Shown piece by piece: positions 56,354-64,000 of a stretch of DNA of 64,000 bases (the stretch's first letter is position 1; each line of letters starts with the position of its first letter). Under the pieces are notes generated by a model. That model did not search any database and had not been told where the DNA came from. It was given only the letters and a program-made list of their open reading frames with translations. This DNA comes from JANPLD01 sp031426355 (GTDB lineage Bacteria > Pseudomonadota > Alphaproteobacteria > Rickettsiales > UBA8987). The stretch is from the NCBI GenBank assembly GCA_031426355.1, contig JANPLD010000027.1:24289-88288 (forward strand). Direction: 5' to 3'. A program made the translations under genes and the position numbers.

Positions 56354-57223
56354 ATGAAAATATTCTCTTACATTGAAAAGGGCATGGAAAAATTTGCCAT
56401 AGCAGATAACAATAATTTTATTGAACATAGCGAGGTTATTAAGCACTTTTCAAAATTTTCTGAATTGGTTGATTATGTTCACACAAATTTTGAAGATGTA
56501 AAAAGTTCCTTCACAAAAATCCCAAAAGAAAAATTAAAAAATATCGAAGATATTAATTATTCGTTGCCGCTTTCAAATACTTCAAAAGTAATATGTGTAG
56601 GGCTTAATTATGCTGAGCATGCGAAGGAGGGTTTTCAGGAAGTTCATAGTAAATACCCGGTATTTTTCTTACGCCTCAATTCCTCATTTGTTGCACATAA
56701 ACAAAATTTGATCCTGCCTAAAGTTTCAAGTAAGTATGATTATGAAGCCGAGCTTGCCATAGTTATAGGAAAAACCGGAAGACATATTCCCGAAGAAAAG
56801 GCAGGTGACTATATATTCGGTTATACTATGGCAAATGATGGTTCAGTTCGTGATTACCAGAAGCGCACACCACAATGGACACTCGGTAAGAATTTTGATT
56901 CCACAGGTTCTATCGGGCCTTATATAATTTCCAAAGATGAACTTCCCAAAAAAGCAAAGGGCTTGAAGATAAAGTCAATCCTCAATGGACAGGTAATGCA
57001 GGACGGAACCACAGCGGATATGATATATGATGTGAATTATCTTATAGCACAGCTTAGTGAAGTAATGATATTAAACGCAGGGGATATTATCCTTACGGGA
57101 ACTCCAGCAGGTGTAGGTTTTGCGCGAAACCCTATGGTTTTCATGAAGGATGGCGATGAGATAATAATTGAGATAGAAAAGCTCGGTAAATTAGTGAATA
57201 GGGTAGTGGCCGAGCCTAAATAA
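56354..57223 (+). CDS. Fumarylacetoacetate hydrolase family protein
   Basis: A 289-residue protein from ATG 56354; an in-frame TTG at 56309 would add 15 residues, but a weak TTGACT/AGATAA promoter at 56277-56305 favours the ATG. VGLNYAEHAKEGFQE, the metal-binding AELAIVIGKTGRHI, NDGSVRDYQ, and ILTGTPAGVG are family signatures. Members hydrolyse or decarboxylate acyl-pyruvates and 2-oxo acids. The exact substrate is unknown. Confidence 0.9.
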   Translation: MKIFSYIEKGMEKFAIADNNNFIEHSEVIKHFSKFSELVDYVHTNFEDVKSSFTKIPKEKLKNIEDINYSLPLSNTSKVICVGLNYAEHAKEGFQEVHSKYPVFFLRLNSSFVAHKQNLILPKVSSKYDYEAELAIVIGKTGRHIPEEKAGDYIFGYTMANDGSVRDYQKRTPQWTLGKNFDSTGSIGPYIISKDELPKKAKGLKIKSILNGQVMQDGTTADMIYDVNYLIAQLSEVMILNAGDIILTGTPAGVGFARNPMVFMKDGDEIIIEIEKLGKLVNRVVAEPK

Positions 57224-57224
57224 A

Positions 57225-57749
57225 TTATTTAATCTTCTTCGCCTGTTTTGTTTTTGAAGCGATAAAATCAGTGAGTGAAAGCAGAACGCCCGATACTACA
57301 AAAACCAGATGTATTATCACCATCCAGCGTATTTCCCTTTCGTCTGTTTTATCTATATCCATGAATACTTTTAAAAGATGTATCCCTGATATCGCGACGA
57401 TGGAGGCTATAAGTTTTAATTTTAGTGTGGAGAAATCAACCGTTCCCATCCATTCAGGTTTATCTTCATGGTTATTTACGTGCATTTTGGAAACGAAATT
57501 CTCATAGCCGGAAAATATAACTATGAGTAGAAGGTTACCTGCGAGTGAAAGGTCGATAAGTGAAAGTGCTGCAAGTACAGCATCACTTTGGGTTATATTC
57601 TGGATGTTAAGAATTATATGAACCAACTCTTCAACGAAACTGTAGAGCAGTATAACTAGTGTCATCATCAAGCCGACATAGAAAGGCGCCATTAACCATC
57701 TTCCTGCGAATAAACCGTTCTCTATGAATTTCTCTGCTTTGTTAACCAT
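57225..57749 (-). CDS. YqhA/UPF0114 family membrane protein
   Basis: A 174-residue protein with about four membrane helices. ENGLFAGRWLMAPFYVGLMM near the start and LDIDKT-like loop before RWMVIIHLVFVVSGVLLSLTD are typical of YqhA. The function of the family is unknown. It follows wrbA 7 bases on, on the same strand, and could be co-transcribed. Confidence 0.85.
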   Translation of the reverse strand: MVNKAEKFIENGLFAGRWLMAPFYVGLMMTLVILLYSFVEELVHIILNIQNITQSDAVLAALSLIDLSLAGNLLLIVIFSGYENFVSKMHVNNHEDKPEWMGTVDFSTLKLKLIASIVAISGIHLLKVFMDIDKTDEREIRWMVIIHLVFVVSGVLLSLTDFIASKTKQAKKIK

Positions 57750-57756
57750 GATACCC

Positions 57757-58323
57757 CTATTGTTTTTTAAATTTTTTAGTTATTTCTGCGATCCTTTTAC
57801 CAAATAATTTTGCAGTTTCAATATCACCTGATGAAGGAGTGTTTTCTGGCGTGGCATTATCTGATTGTGTCATGAGCCCAAGTGAAGAGCCAACGCGATT
57901 TATCTGTTCTGGTTTGCCACCATGATCAATTGTATTGGCAGGCATTTCACCCTGGCCAACCCATATCATGCCTTGCTGTGCAGAAAAAACCGTTAAGGTA
58001 ATTAAAGTATTAAGTTTGTCGCCGCTTAAAGAATGTGAGTTGGTAAAGCCAGCAGCTATCTTATTTTTCCAGCTCTGGGTGAACCATTTTTTAGACGATG
58101 CATCCATGAACTCCTTAAATTTTGCAGAAACACTGCCCATATAAGTTGGCGCGCCAAATATAATTCCGTCAAAACCATCAAGCTCATCAAGTTTTGTAAT
58201 TGCATCATCTGCCGTATAAATAGTAACATCAGCTTCTGCAGATTTAGCTCCTTCTGCCACAATTTCCGCTACTTTTTTGGTATGTCCGAAGCCGCTATGG
58301 TAAATTACTGCTATTTTAGGCAT
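57757..58323 (-). CDS. wrbA: WrbA-like NAD(P)H:quinone oxidoreductase
   Basis: A 188-residue flavodoxin-like protein. IAVIYHSGFGHTKKVAEIV binds FMN phosphate and FGAPTYMGSVSAKFKEFMDA and SLSGDK are WrbA-typical. It reduces quinones by two electrons and limits oxidative stress. Generic NAD(P)H-dependent flavodoxin reductase is the alternative. Confidence 0.88.
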   Translation of the reverse strand: MPKIAVIYHSGFGHTKKVAEIVAEGAKSAEADVTIYTADDAITKLDELDGFDGIIFGAPTYMGSVSAKFKEFMDASSKKWFTQSWKNKIAAGFTNSHSLSGDKLNTLITLTVFSAQQGMIWVGQGEMPANTIDHGGKPEQINRVGSSLGLMTQSDNATPENTPSSGDIETAKLFGKRIAEITKKFKKQ

Positions 58324-58436
58324 GGTTGAATTCTTGTGTTTGTTTAAATGTTATTAGAGATAAACTAATATTTGTTCAAGTATTAACGGTTTGTTAAGGG
58401 TTTTGGTTTATTATAGGGTAATAAAAACAAGGGATT

Positions 58437-59303
58437 ATGTTACAGCAAATAGGGTTTCAAAGGGAAATGCAAAATGTGCCTGAGGGTAGTTTTAAAATGC
58501 CTAATGATAACCAGTACTTAAGGCCTAGCTCTAATGAAGGTTTCATTATTTATCATGGAAATCAAGCTGTTGAATTTGGCAATTCATCTCAAATCAGAGA
58601 GACTATGAATTCTGTTTCTTCAATAGTACAATTTAACGATGGAGTCAGATTTGAAAAGTTTAAAGACGGTGGGGGTTATATAAATTATTTAGCTTCTGCA
58701 GCTAGCCCATATAAATTAAGCATTTCTTCTGGAATAACTGACGATGACTATCATGAAGATATTTATAAATCATTTGTTAGTGAAGGTAATGGTAACCTAA
58801 AAGAATATAATTATACAATTTTTAAAGATGATAAAACTGTTGTTTTAAACGAGTCGTACATAATTTTTGAAGTAAAAGGTAATGGGAAAAAAGGTGTTGT
58901 AAATAAGGATGTCATTGAGAATGTTGTTACTTATTATGATATTAGAAATAGCCAAATGGCAACTTTTGTTATGAGTAAAAAGGGCGAGATCAAAAATTTT
59001 GAATCGAGGCCTTTAAATAAGGAAGAACTTTCTCAGATAAAATCTGATGTTGTGGAACTTAGAAGTGAAGCTATTGAAGCTTTTGAAAAATCCCCGGCGC
59101 ATGAAGAAGCAAAAAAAGCAGATAGCTTATACTATGAAAAAAATAATCCATTACCTCAAAAAACAAAAGATGGCAGAGGCTCAATAGATATAGAAAAGTT
59201 TTTAGAGAATACCAATAAAATGATAGAAGGGCATCAGTTAAAGGTGCAAAATAAAGGTAGTTACGTGTTAAAAACAAGTGCTGAAGAAAGATTTATTTCT
59301 TAA
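58437..59303 (+). CDS. Hypothetical protein with shared N-terminal motif
   Basis: A 288-residue hydrophilic protein, AAGGGATT just before ATG 58437. The N-terminal LQQIGFQREMQN resembles LKQVGWQQQLQN of the protein at 29126. The middle is beta-rich and Asn/Gly/Tyr-rich; the C-terminal third (from about 190) is Lys/Glu-rich helical. No signal peptide. It abuts the converging gene without a gap. No family is recognised; a secreted effector is possible. Confidence 0.72.
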   Translation: MLQQIGFQREMQNVPEGSFKMPNDNQYLRPSSNEGFIIYHGNQAVEFGNSSQIRETMNSVSSIVQFNDGVRFEKFKDGGGYINYLASAASPYKLSISSGITDDDYHEDIYKSFVSEGNGNLKEYNYTIFKDDKTVVLNESYIIFEVKGNGKKGVVNKDVIENVVTYYDIRNSQMATFVMSKKGEIKNFESRPLNKEELSQIKSDVVELRSEAIEAFEKSPAHEEAKKADSLYYEKNNPLPQKTKDGRGSIDIEKFLENTNKMIEGHQLKVQNKGSYVLKTSAEERFIS

Positions 59304-59615
59304 TTATCTGCTTGTTTTTGTTCCCTGTTCATGTTCAAGCGAATACCATTGCTGAATTTCTTTTTGTGTCATCTCAGGGGAAGGTTCAAATTTACTTTCA
59401 TAAGCCATTTTAGCTAAAATATCTAATCTGCCAAAAGGGTCTGTGTAGCGACAATTTTGTTTTATATCATCTTCATTATTATATCTTGATAATTCTCCTG
59501 CGAAATCACTATCATGTTTTTGATATTTTTCTTTTGCGTTCCTAACTAATTCCAGTTTGGTTTTACAATTAAACTGCTGATCTTCAAAAGAAAGTATTTT
59601 ATCATGATGATTCAT
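59304..59615 (-). CDS. Small hypothetical protein
   Basis: A 103-residue hydrophilic protein (MNHHDKILSFEDQQFNCKTK), rich in Glu, Lys, Gln and Asp, with SPEMTQKEIQQWYSLEHEQ near the end. It starts 4 bases after dapA on the same strand and so may be co-transcribed. Its stop abuts the converging unknown. No family is recognised. Confidence 0.65.
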   Translation of the reverse strand: MNHHDKILSFEDQQFNCKTKLELVRNAKEKYQKHDSDFAGELSRYNNEDDIKQNCRYTDPFGRLDILAKMAYESKFEPSPEMTQKEIQQWYSLEHEQGTKTSR

Positions 59616-59619
59616 AACC

Positions 59620-60510
59620 TTAAATAAACCTCTTTGCTTTTTCTAAACTGGCTTTAAGTTTTTCTTCAGTTTCTTTACTTATCCTAACTAAAGGTAATCT
59701 TAAGCTGCCTTCACACAGGCCGAAAAATTCGGCGGCAAATTTTACTGGTTGAGGGGATGATTCTATAAATAATAATTTATGGAATTCCTCAATTTTTGAA
59801 TCAAGCTCTTTTGCCTCATCGAATTTTCCGGCTTTACATAAATTCTGAACTTCGGAACATATTTTTGGGAACAGGTTCGACGTTACCGAGATACATCCAA
59901 TGCCACCAAGTTTGTTAAAACCAATTCCGCTTTCATCATCACCGGAGAGTTGATAGAACTGTTTACCTTTTGGTAATAACTTTTTGAGATTTATAGGTCT
60001 TTCAAGATTTCCTGTTGCATCTTTTATGCCTGCGATTCGTGGAAGTTCAGCCATGCGCGCAACGGTTTCATCTTTGATATCAACAACGCTTCTGCCCGGA
60101 ATATTATATATAATTATCGGAATATTGGTTGCATCATGTATCGCTTTAAAATGCTGGAAGATCCCTTCCTGTGTCGGTTTGTTATAATAAGGTGTCATTA
60201 TCAGCGCGCCATCAGCACCGGCATTTTCCGCGTGTTTAGTTCTTTCAATTGCTTCTTTAGTAGAGTTGGAGCCTGTACCTGCAAGAACGGGAATTCTTTT
60301 CTTTACAATTTCAACTGTAACCTCAATAACCTTATCGTGCTCTTCATTTGATAATGTAGGGGATTCTCCCGTAGTGCCACAAGGAACTACGCCATGGATA
60401 CCCTGTTTGATCTGTCTTTCCAAAAGTTTTTCAAACGTAGAATAATCTACATATTCGGCATTTTCTCCTTTGAAAGGAGTAATGAGTGCTGTATAGGAGC
60501 CAGTGAACAT
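59620..60510 (-). CDS. dapA: 4-hydroxy-tetrahydrodipicolinate synthase
   Basis: A 296-residue DapA, condensing pyruvate with aspartate semialdehyde for lysine and murein diaminopimelate. I start it at ATG 60510 (MFTGSYTALITPF); the longer frame to 60588 would overlap slt and adds residues absent from the family. GTTGES (45-50), Tyr135 (IIIYNIPGRS) and Schiff-base Lys163 (GIKDATGNLE) are present. It is divergent from slt, an arrangement seen in alphaproteobacteria. Confidence 0.96.
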   Translation of the reverse strand: MFTGSYTALITPFKGENAEYVDYSTFEKLLERQIKQGIHGVVPCGTTGESPTLSNEEHDKVIEVTVEIVKKRIPVLAGTGSNSTKEAIERTKHAENAGADGALIMTPYYNKPTQEGIFQHFKAIHDATNIPIIIYNIPGRSVVDIKDETVARMAELPRIAGIKDATGNLERPINLKKLLPKGKQFYQLSGDDESGIGFNKLGGIGCISVTSNLFPKICSEVQNLCKAGKFDEAKELDSKIEEFHKLLFIESSPQPVKFAAEFFGLCEGSLRLPLVRISKETEEKLKASLEKAKRFI

Positions 60511-60528
60511 TTTAAGTGAACATTTTAA
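60503..60528. repeat. 13-bp tandem duplication over the dapA start
   Basis: GTGAACATTTTAA occurs twice in tandem (60503-60515, 60516-60528). On the minus strand each copy has ATGTTCAC, so the second copy makes an upstream ATG-TTC-ACT-TAA that ends 1 base before the dapA ATG. Confidence 0.85.
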
Positions 60529-60548
60529 TTGATATATTAATCTAATTG

Positions 60549-62603
60549 ATGCGAAAGACTTTATATACATTACTCCTATTATTTTCAATTCAATTTATCG
60601 GTGAATCGGCAGAAGCGAACCGTTTAGATGGAATCCACCAGTGGCCTATCAATTCAAATGAGGTGGAACACTTACGTAAATCCATCCGTGAATTCCGCAG
60701 GAATAACTGGCGCAGCTCTATACTTGATAAATACCAGCCACAGGATGCAGTTATCAAAAAAGTGCTTAAGTGGAGGGAATTTGTAGGCGGCTCGCCATCA
60801 ACTAATTTCCGTGAGATAACTGATTTCGTGCGTTATAATCCATACTGGCCGCAGCAGGAAGAGCTTCGCAAGAATGCTGAATACGCCATAACTGAAACTA
60901 CCAATCCTGATGATGTCATCAGGTGGTTCGCGATAAATTCTCCAGCACCGAATGTTGAGATGCGTTTTAAACGTCCACTTACTTCACGCGGGATGGTATC
61001 ACTTGCGGAAGCCCTTATAAAAAGGTTTAAAAACTATAAAGTTGATAAGGCGATAATAATCACACTTATAAAAGAGGCTTGGTTCAATTATGATTTTGAC
61101 CCGGCTGCTGAAAAACAGTTCCTCGCAAAATATTCTAAAGTGATAACTGAAAGGGATTATGAGCGTAAGTTAGACAGGCTTCTTACTGAACGCAAGTTTG
61201 CTGGCGCTGCCCGTATGACGCGTTATATAAATAATGAGTACCGTAAAGTTTATGATGCGCGTATGGCTCTCATAAATAACCAGCGTGGTATCGAGGGACG
61301 CATAGCATCAATTCCTGCACGTTTGCAGAATGATCCCGGGCTTTTATATGAGCGTATAAAATATCGCCAGAGCAGGGGTTTGACAGATGGTGTTCTCGAG
61401 CTTCTGAAAAGACTGCCTCAGCGTGTGGATTATCCTGAAAAATGGTGGGCCATTAAAAAGAAATTCGTGGTGGAGTTATTCCAGGAGAAAAGATATGCTG
61501 AGGCATATTACCTTGCCAGCACTAATTCAATCAGGCTGGATAGAACCCTTATCGCGGAAGCTGAATGGTATGCTGGGTGGATATCACTGCGTTTTTTACG
61601 TGATCCAAAATCTTCCATGCAGCATTTCAAAAGGATATATGATGTGTCACAGGCGCCTGTTTCAATTGCGCGCGGCGCTTACTGGATGGGCAGGGCTTAT
61701 GAGCAGATAGGTGACAAGATGTCAGCGCTTAAGTGGTATAGGGAAGGTGCTAAATATCCGGTAGTATATTACGGCCAGCTTTCCGTTATTAAAAGCGGTT
61801 CGCGCACAACTTCAATCCCGATGGCATCTAGTATTACTCAAGATGACCTTGCAAGTTACCGCACCAATGAACTCGCGAAAGCAGCTTACATGATGAATAT
61901 GATAGGTGAGAATGGTTATGGCAAGCAGTTCATTATCGCGGCGGCGGCGGCGGCGGAAACAGCAGGCGAGCGTGTACTTGTCGCGCAGATGGGCCTCGAG
62001 CGTGGTAGGTATGATTACGCACTGCGCGTGGCGAAGGAAATTTACAAGATAAAAAAAGAAGTTGTCATCAATTCACTCTTCCCGTTATTCAAGCTTGAAA
62101 CAGTAAATGGTAATCCGGTGAGAAATCCTGAGGAAGCCGCGGTGCTTTCGATCATGCGTCAGGAATCTGAGTTTGATGTTGATGCCCTCAGCCCCGTTGG
62201 CGCTCGTGGGCTTATGCAGTTGATGCCTGCAACCGCGCAGGCCGAATGCCGCCGCCTGGGCCTTCCATATGATAAGAATCGCTTGATATCTGACCCGCGT
62301 TATAACGTAACGATCGGAGCTGCTTATCTTGCAGACAGGATAAAAGTTTATAATGGTTCCTACATGCTTGCCATTGCATCATATAATGGTGGTGAAGGTA
62401 ACGTAAATAAATGGCTGAAAAGATTTGGCGACCCGCGTGGTTTTGTAGCCCTTGAAAATGTAGTAGACTGGGTTGAGATGATACCATTCCCAGAAACGCA
62501 GAATTATGTAATGCGCGTTATGGAGAATATTCAGGTATATCGCATAGCCTTAAGCGGTTCCAAATCAGGGGATATATTTATTGATAGGGATTTGTTAAGG
62601 TAA
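60549..62603 (+). CDS. slt: Soluble lytic murein transglycosylase
   Basis: A 684-residue Slt70-like protein; I prefer ATG 60549 to the TTG one codon earlier. A signal peptide (MRKTLYTLLLLFSIQFIGES) leads to a helical ring domain (about 30-510), then the SLT domain with catalytic Glu539 (RQESEFDVDALS), GARGLMQLMPATAQ and ASYNGGEGNVNKW. It cleaves glycan strands to 1,6-anhydro ends in the periplasm. Confidence 0.95.
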   Translation: MRKTLYTLLLLFSIQFIGESAEANRLDGIHQWPINSNEVEHLRKSIREFRRNNWRSSILDKYQPQDAVIKKVLKWREFVGGSPSTNFREITDFVRYNPYWPQQEELRKNAEYAITETTNPDDVIRWFAINSPAPNVEMRFKRPLTSRGMVSLAEALIKRFKNYKVDKAIIITLIKEAWFNYDFDPAAEKQFLAKYSKVITERDYERKLDRLLTERKFAGAARMTRYINNEYRKVYDARMALINNQRGIEGRIASIPARLQNDPGLLYERIKYRQSRGLTDGVLELLKRLPQRVDYPEKWWAIKKKFVVELFQEKRYAEAYYLASTNSIRLDRTLIAEAEWYAGWISLRFLRDPKSSMQHFKRIYDVSQAPVSIARGAYWMGRAYEQIGDKMSALKWYREGAKYPVVYYGQLSVIKSGSRTTSIPMASSITQDDLASYRTNELAKAAYMMNMIGENGYGKQFIIAAAAAAETAGERVLVAQMGLERGRYDYALRVAKEIYKIKKEVVINSLFPLFKLETVNGNPVRNPEEAAVLSIMRQESEFDVDALSPVGARGLMQLMPATAQAECRRLGLPYDKNRLISDPRYNVTIGAAYLADRIKVYNGSYMLAIASYNGGEGNVNKWLKRFGDPRGFVALENVVDWVEMIPFPETQNYVMRVMENIQVYRIALSGSKSGDIFIDRDLLR

Positions 62604-62707
62604 TCCACAAATAATCTATTATATTGTATCAATCTGTGGCAATATTAACTAATATTTAACTTTTGTCTGTTATAATTCTTAATAGGGGAGGAATTATAGA
62701 GGCTATT

Positions 62708-64000
62708 ATGGATGACAATGCAAAAAAGCAATTAGAGCATGCAATAAATGAAGCTCTAAAAAATGGGTTTGATTCTTTTGATCTATGGAAAGGAGATAAA
62801 TTTGCCCTGGTATTAAAAAGTGAACTTACCTTTGAAGCGGCTAAATATATTAGGGAATATCTTGGGGAAGTTGAGGCAGGACAGAAAGTTGAAGGGTTAG
62901 ACCCGACTGAAAGTATAAAACGAGCCAAGGCTATAAATGCAGAAATGAAAAAGGCTGCAAAAAAAGGTTCGTCAAGTGAATACAGCCCGAATGCAGATTT
63001 AAAATCGGTTGAAAGAAGTATCGGAAGTATATTCCCTTTTATTACAGAGGTTACCCCTTATGACCCAAAAACCCAGCTCACCCCAGGATATGAATTTGGT
63101 CAATTCACTTTAACACCTAAGTATTCAGAGGCTTTAAAATTTGCCAGAACTAAAGGTGTAAATGTAAAGTATTTTTCACAAAAAGCAGATGTTGATGATA
63201 AAGATCCGTCTGACGATAAAACGCCTGGTGGTTATGATCTGACAAAGATCGCTGATCTAAGAAGGTTATTTGATGATACAAAAAAAGTAACAGGTGATTT
63301 TAACGAGCAGCAGCAGGCTGTTTTAAGAATGTATGATCTTGCTGCAAGGCGCGCCTTGGCTTTCGCTACTGAAATTGGCGATACAGGAAAAATTACAGAA
63401 ATAAATAAGGTTCTGGGCGGGAATATTTATGAAACCTGGAAAAACGCCAACAAACCTGAAAATAGCCAGCTTAATACTTTCGTTGTGAAAGATGATATGC
63501 TGGTAAGCCCATTAATCGCCCTTGGAACTGATATGAATGATGAAGGCGGGGTACAAAGGAAAAAGCGCGCAGTTACCAGTGATGAAACCTATACTTTTAA
63601 AAGGGAGAAAGGTTTTAAATGGGAAGTAGGTCAAAATATTTCATATGCCGGTGTAATTCCCGCCAATGGAACAAAAGTTAAAAATCCTGAAGGAGTTCTG
63701 AAAGATCAGCAAGAAGCTTCTAAGGCTGAGAAGGATGAAATAGATGCAATAATAACAGTATTGCAAGGGGAGAAACCAAAAAACCCATATAAGGATTTTG
63801 GTGATTGGGTTACTCGAAAACAGGATGGTCTGAATGATCGCGAGAAAAAAGCTGAAAAAGAAACTGAAATTGAAACACCTGAGAAGCAAGGTAAGCAAAC
63901 AGATAATAAACCAAAAAATAAAGTAGAAAATAAAGTAACAGATAAAGCAGTAGATAAAGAGAATAAAAAAGATGCGCCTCCTAAGGATGAAGAAGTTCCA
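62708..64000 (+). CDS. Hypothetical Lys/Asp-rich protein, runs off the window
   Basis: ATG 62708 with AGAGG about 8 bases upstream opens a frame of at least 431 codons with no stop before 64000. It starts MDDNAKKQLEHAINEALKNG. The first 270 residues are mixed helix and loop (LDPTESIKRAKAINAEMKKA). The C-terminal part is strongly Lys/Glu/Asp/Asn/Pro-rich, with short repeated NKVENKVTDKAVDKENKK units. No signal peptide or membrane helix. No family is recognised. It may be a large secreted or host-directed protein, by composition only. Confidence 0.75.
   Translation, partial: MDDNAKKQLEHAINEALKNGFDSFDLWKGDKFALVLKSELTFEAAKYIREYLGEVEAGQKVEGLDPTESIKRAKAINAEMKKAAKKGSSSEYSPNADLKSVERSIGSIFPFITEVTPYDPKTQLTPGYEFGQFTLTPKYSEALKFARTKGVNVKYFSQKADVDDKDPSDDKTPGGYDLTKIADLRRLFDDTKKVTGDFNEQQQAVLRMYDLAARRALAFATEIGDTGKITEINKVLGGNIYETWKNANKPENSQLNTFVVKDDMLVSPLIALGTDMNDEGGVQRKKRAVTSDETYTFKREKGFKWEVGQNISYAGVIPANGTKVKNPEGVLKDQQEASKAEKDEIDAIITVLQGEKPKNPYKDFGDWVTRKQDGLNDREKKAEKETEIETPEKQGKQTDNKPKNKVENKVTDKAVDKENKKDAPPKDEEVP

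Noticed and set aside
60511..60588. Longer dapA N-terminus
   Set aside because: It would overlap slt and add residues absent from the family; MFTGSYTALITPF is the normal start.

Overview
The window is AT-rich, compact bacterial chromosome. Many convergent genes abut or overlap by a few bases. It reads as an alphaproteobacterium. The 23S-5S rRNA pair has no 16S gene or spacer tRNAs upstream; a sugar-kinase-family gene sits there instead, as in Rickettsiales, where 16S is unlinked. The 23S carries a long inserted hairpin in helix 9, a common alphaproteobacterial intervening sequence. RPE-like palindromic repeats are present. The cell is not a strongly reduced parasite: there are genes for arginine, cysteine, purine, NAD and diaminopimelate synthesis and for a flagellum. 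I infer a Rickettsiales-like or other early-branching alphaproteobacterium with moderate confidence.

Layout: 1-4121, end of a PfkB-family kinase, then promoter, 23S and 5S. 4594-8906, small membrane protein, CNNM/CBS protein, lipoprotein candidate, argJ and an unknown. 8907-17490, argH, pirin, FMN reductase, D-amino-acid transaminase, SCO1, Dps, mnmG and glmS. 17597-24126, an RTX-repeat protein, proS, two small secreted proteins, cysK, a Smr protein, an S66 carboxypeptidase and a Phd/VapC pair. 24181-27373, flgF-flgG-flgA-flgH. 27445-35502, two small ORFs, tgt, a repeat-containing unknown, hicAB coupled to pmbA, a parvulin and parE. 35503-39060, nadE and purH with palindromic repeats. 39173-47273, an ATP-grasp / alpha-E / transglutaminase cluster. 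47281-51197, rbfA, infB and an IMPase. 51268-62603, an NtrY-like kinase, BrnTA, a large APC permease, tatA, a FAH-family hydrolase, a YqhA-like protein, WrbA, two unknowns, dapA and slt. 62708-64000, an unknown gene running off the end.

Most worth following up: (i) the amidoligase-type cluster, which includes a fusion of a glutamine-amidotransferase-like domain that lacks its N-terminal cysteine with an intact transglutaminase; (ii) a HicAB toxin-antitoxin pair translationally coupled to PmbA; (iii) a Tgt that has lost all four canonical zinc ligands; (iv) 86-87 bp palindromes whose two arms covary; (v) a palindromic element inserted in frame in an IMPase gene; (vi) a shared N-terminal motif on two otherwise unlike unknown proteins. 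No tRNA gene, CRISPR array, transposase or prophage was seen.
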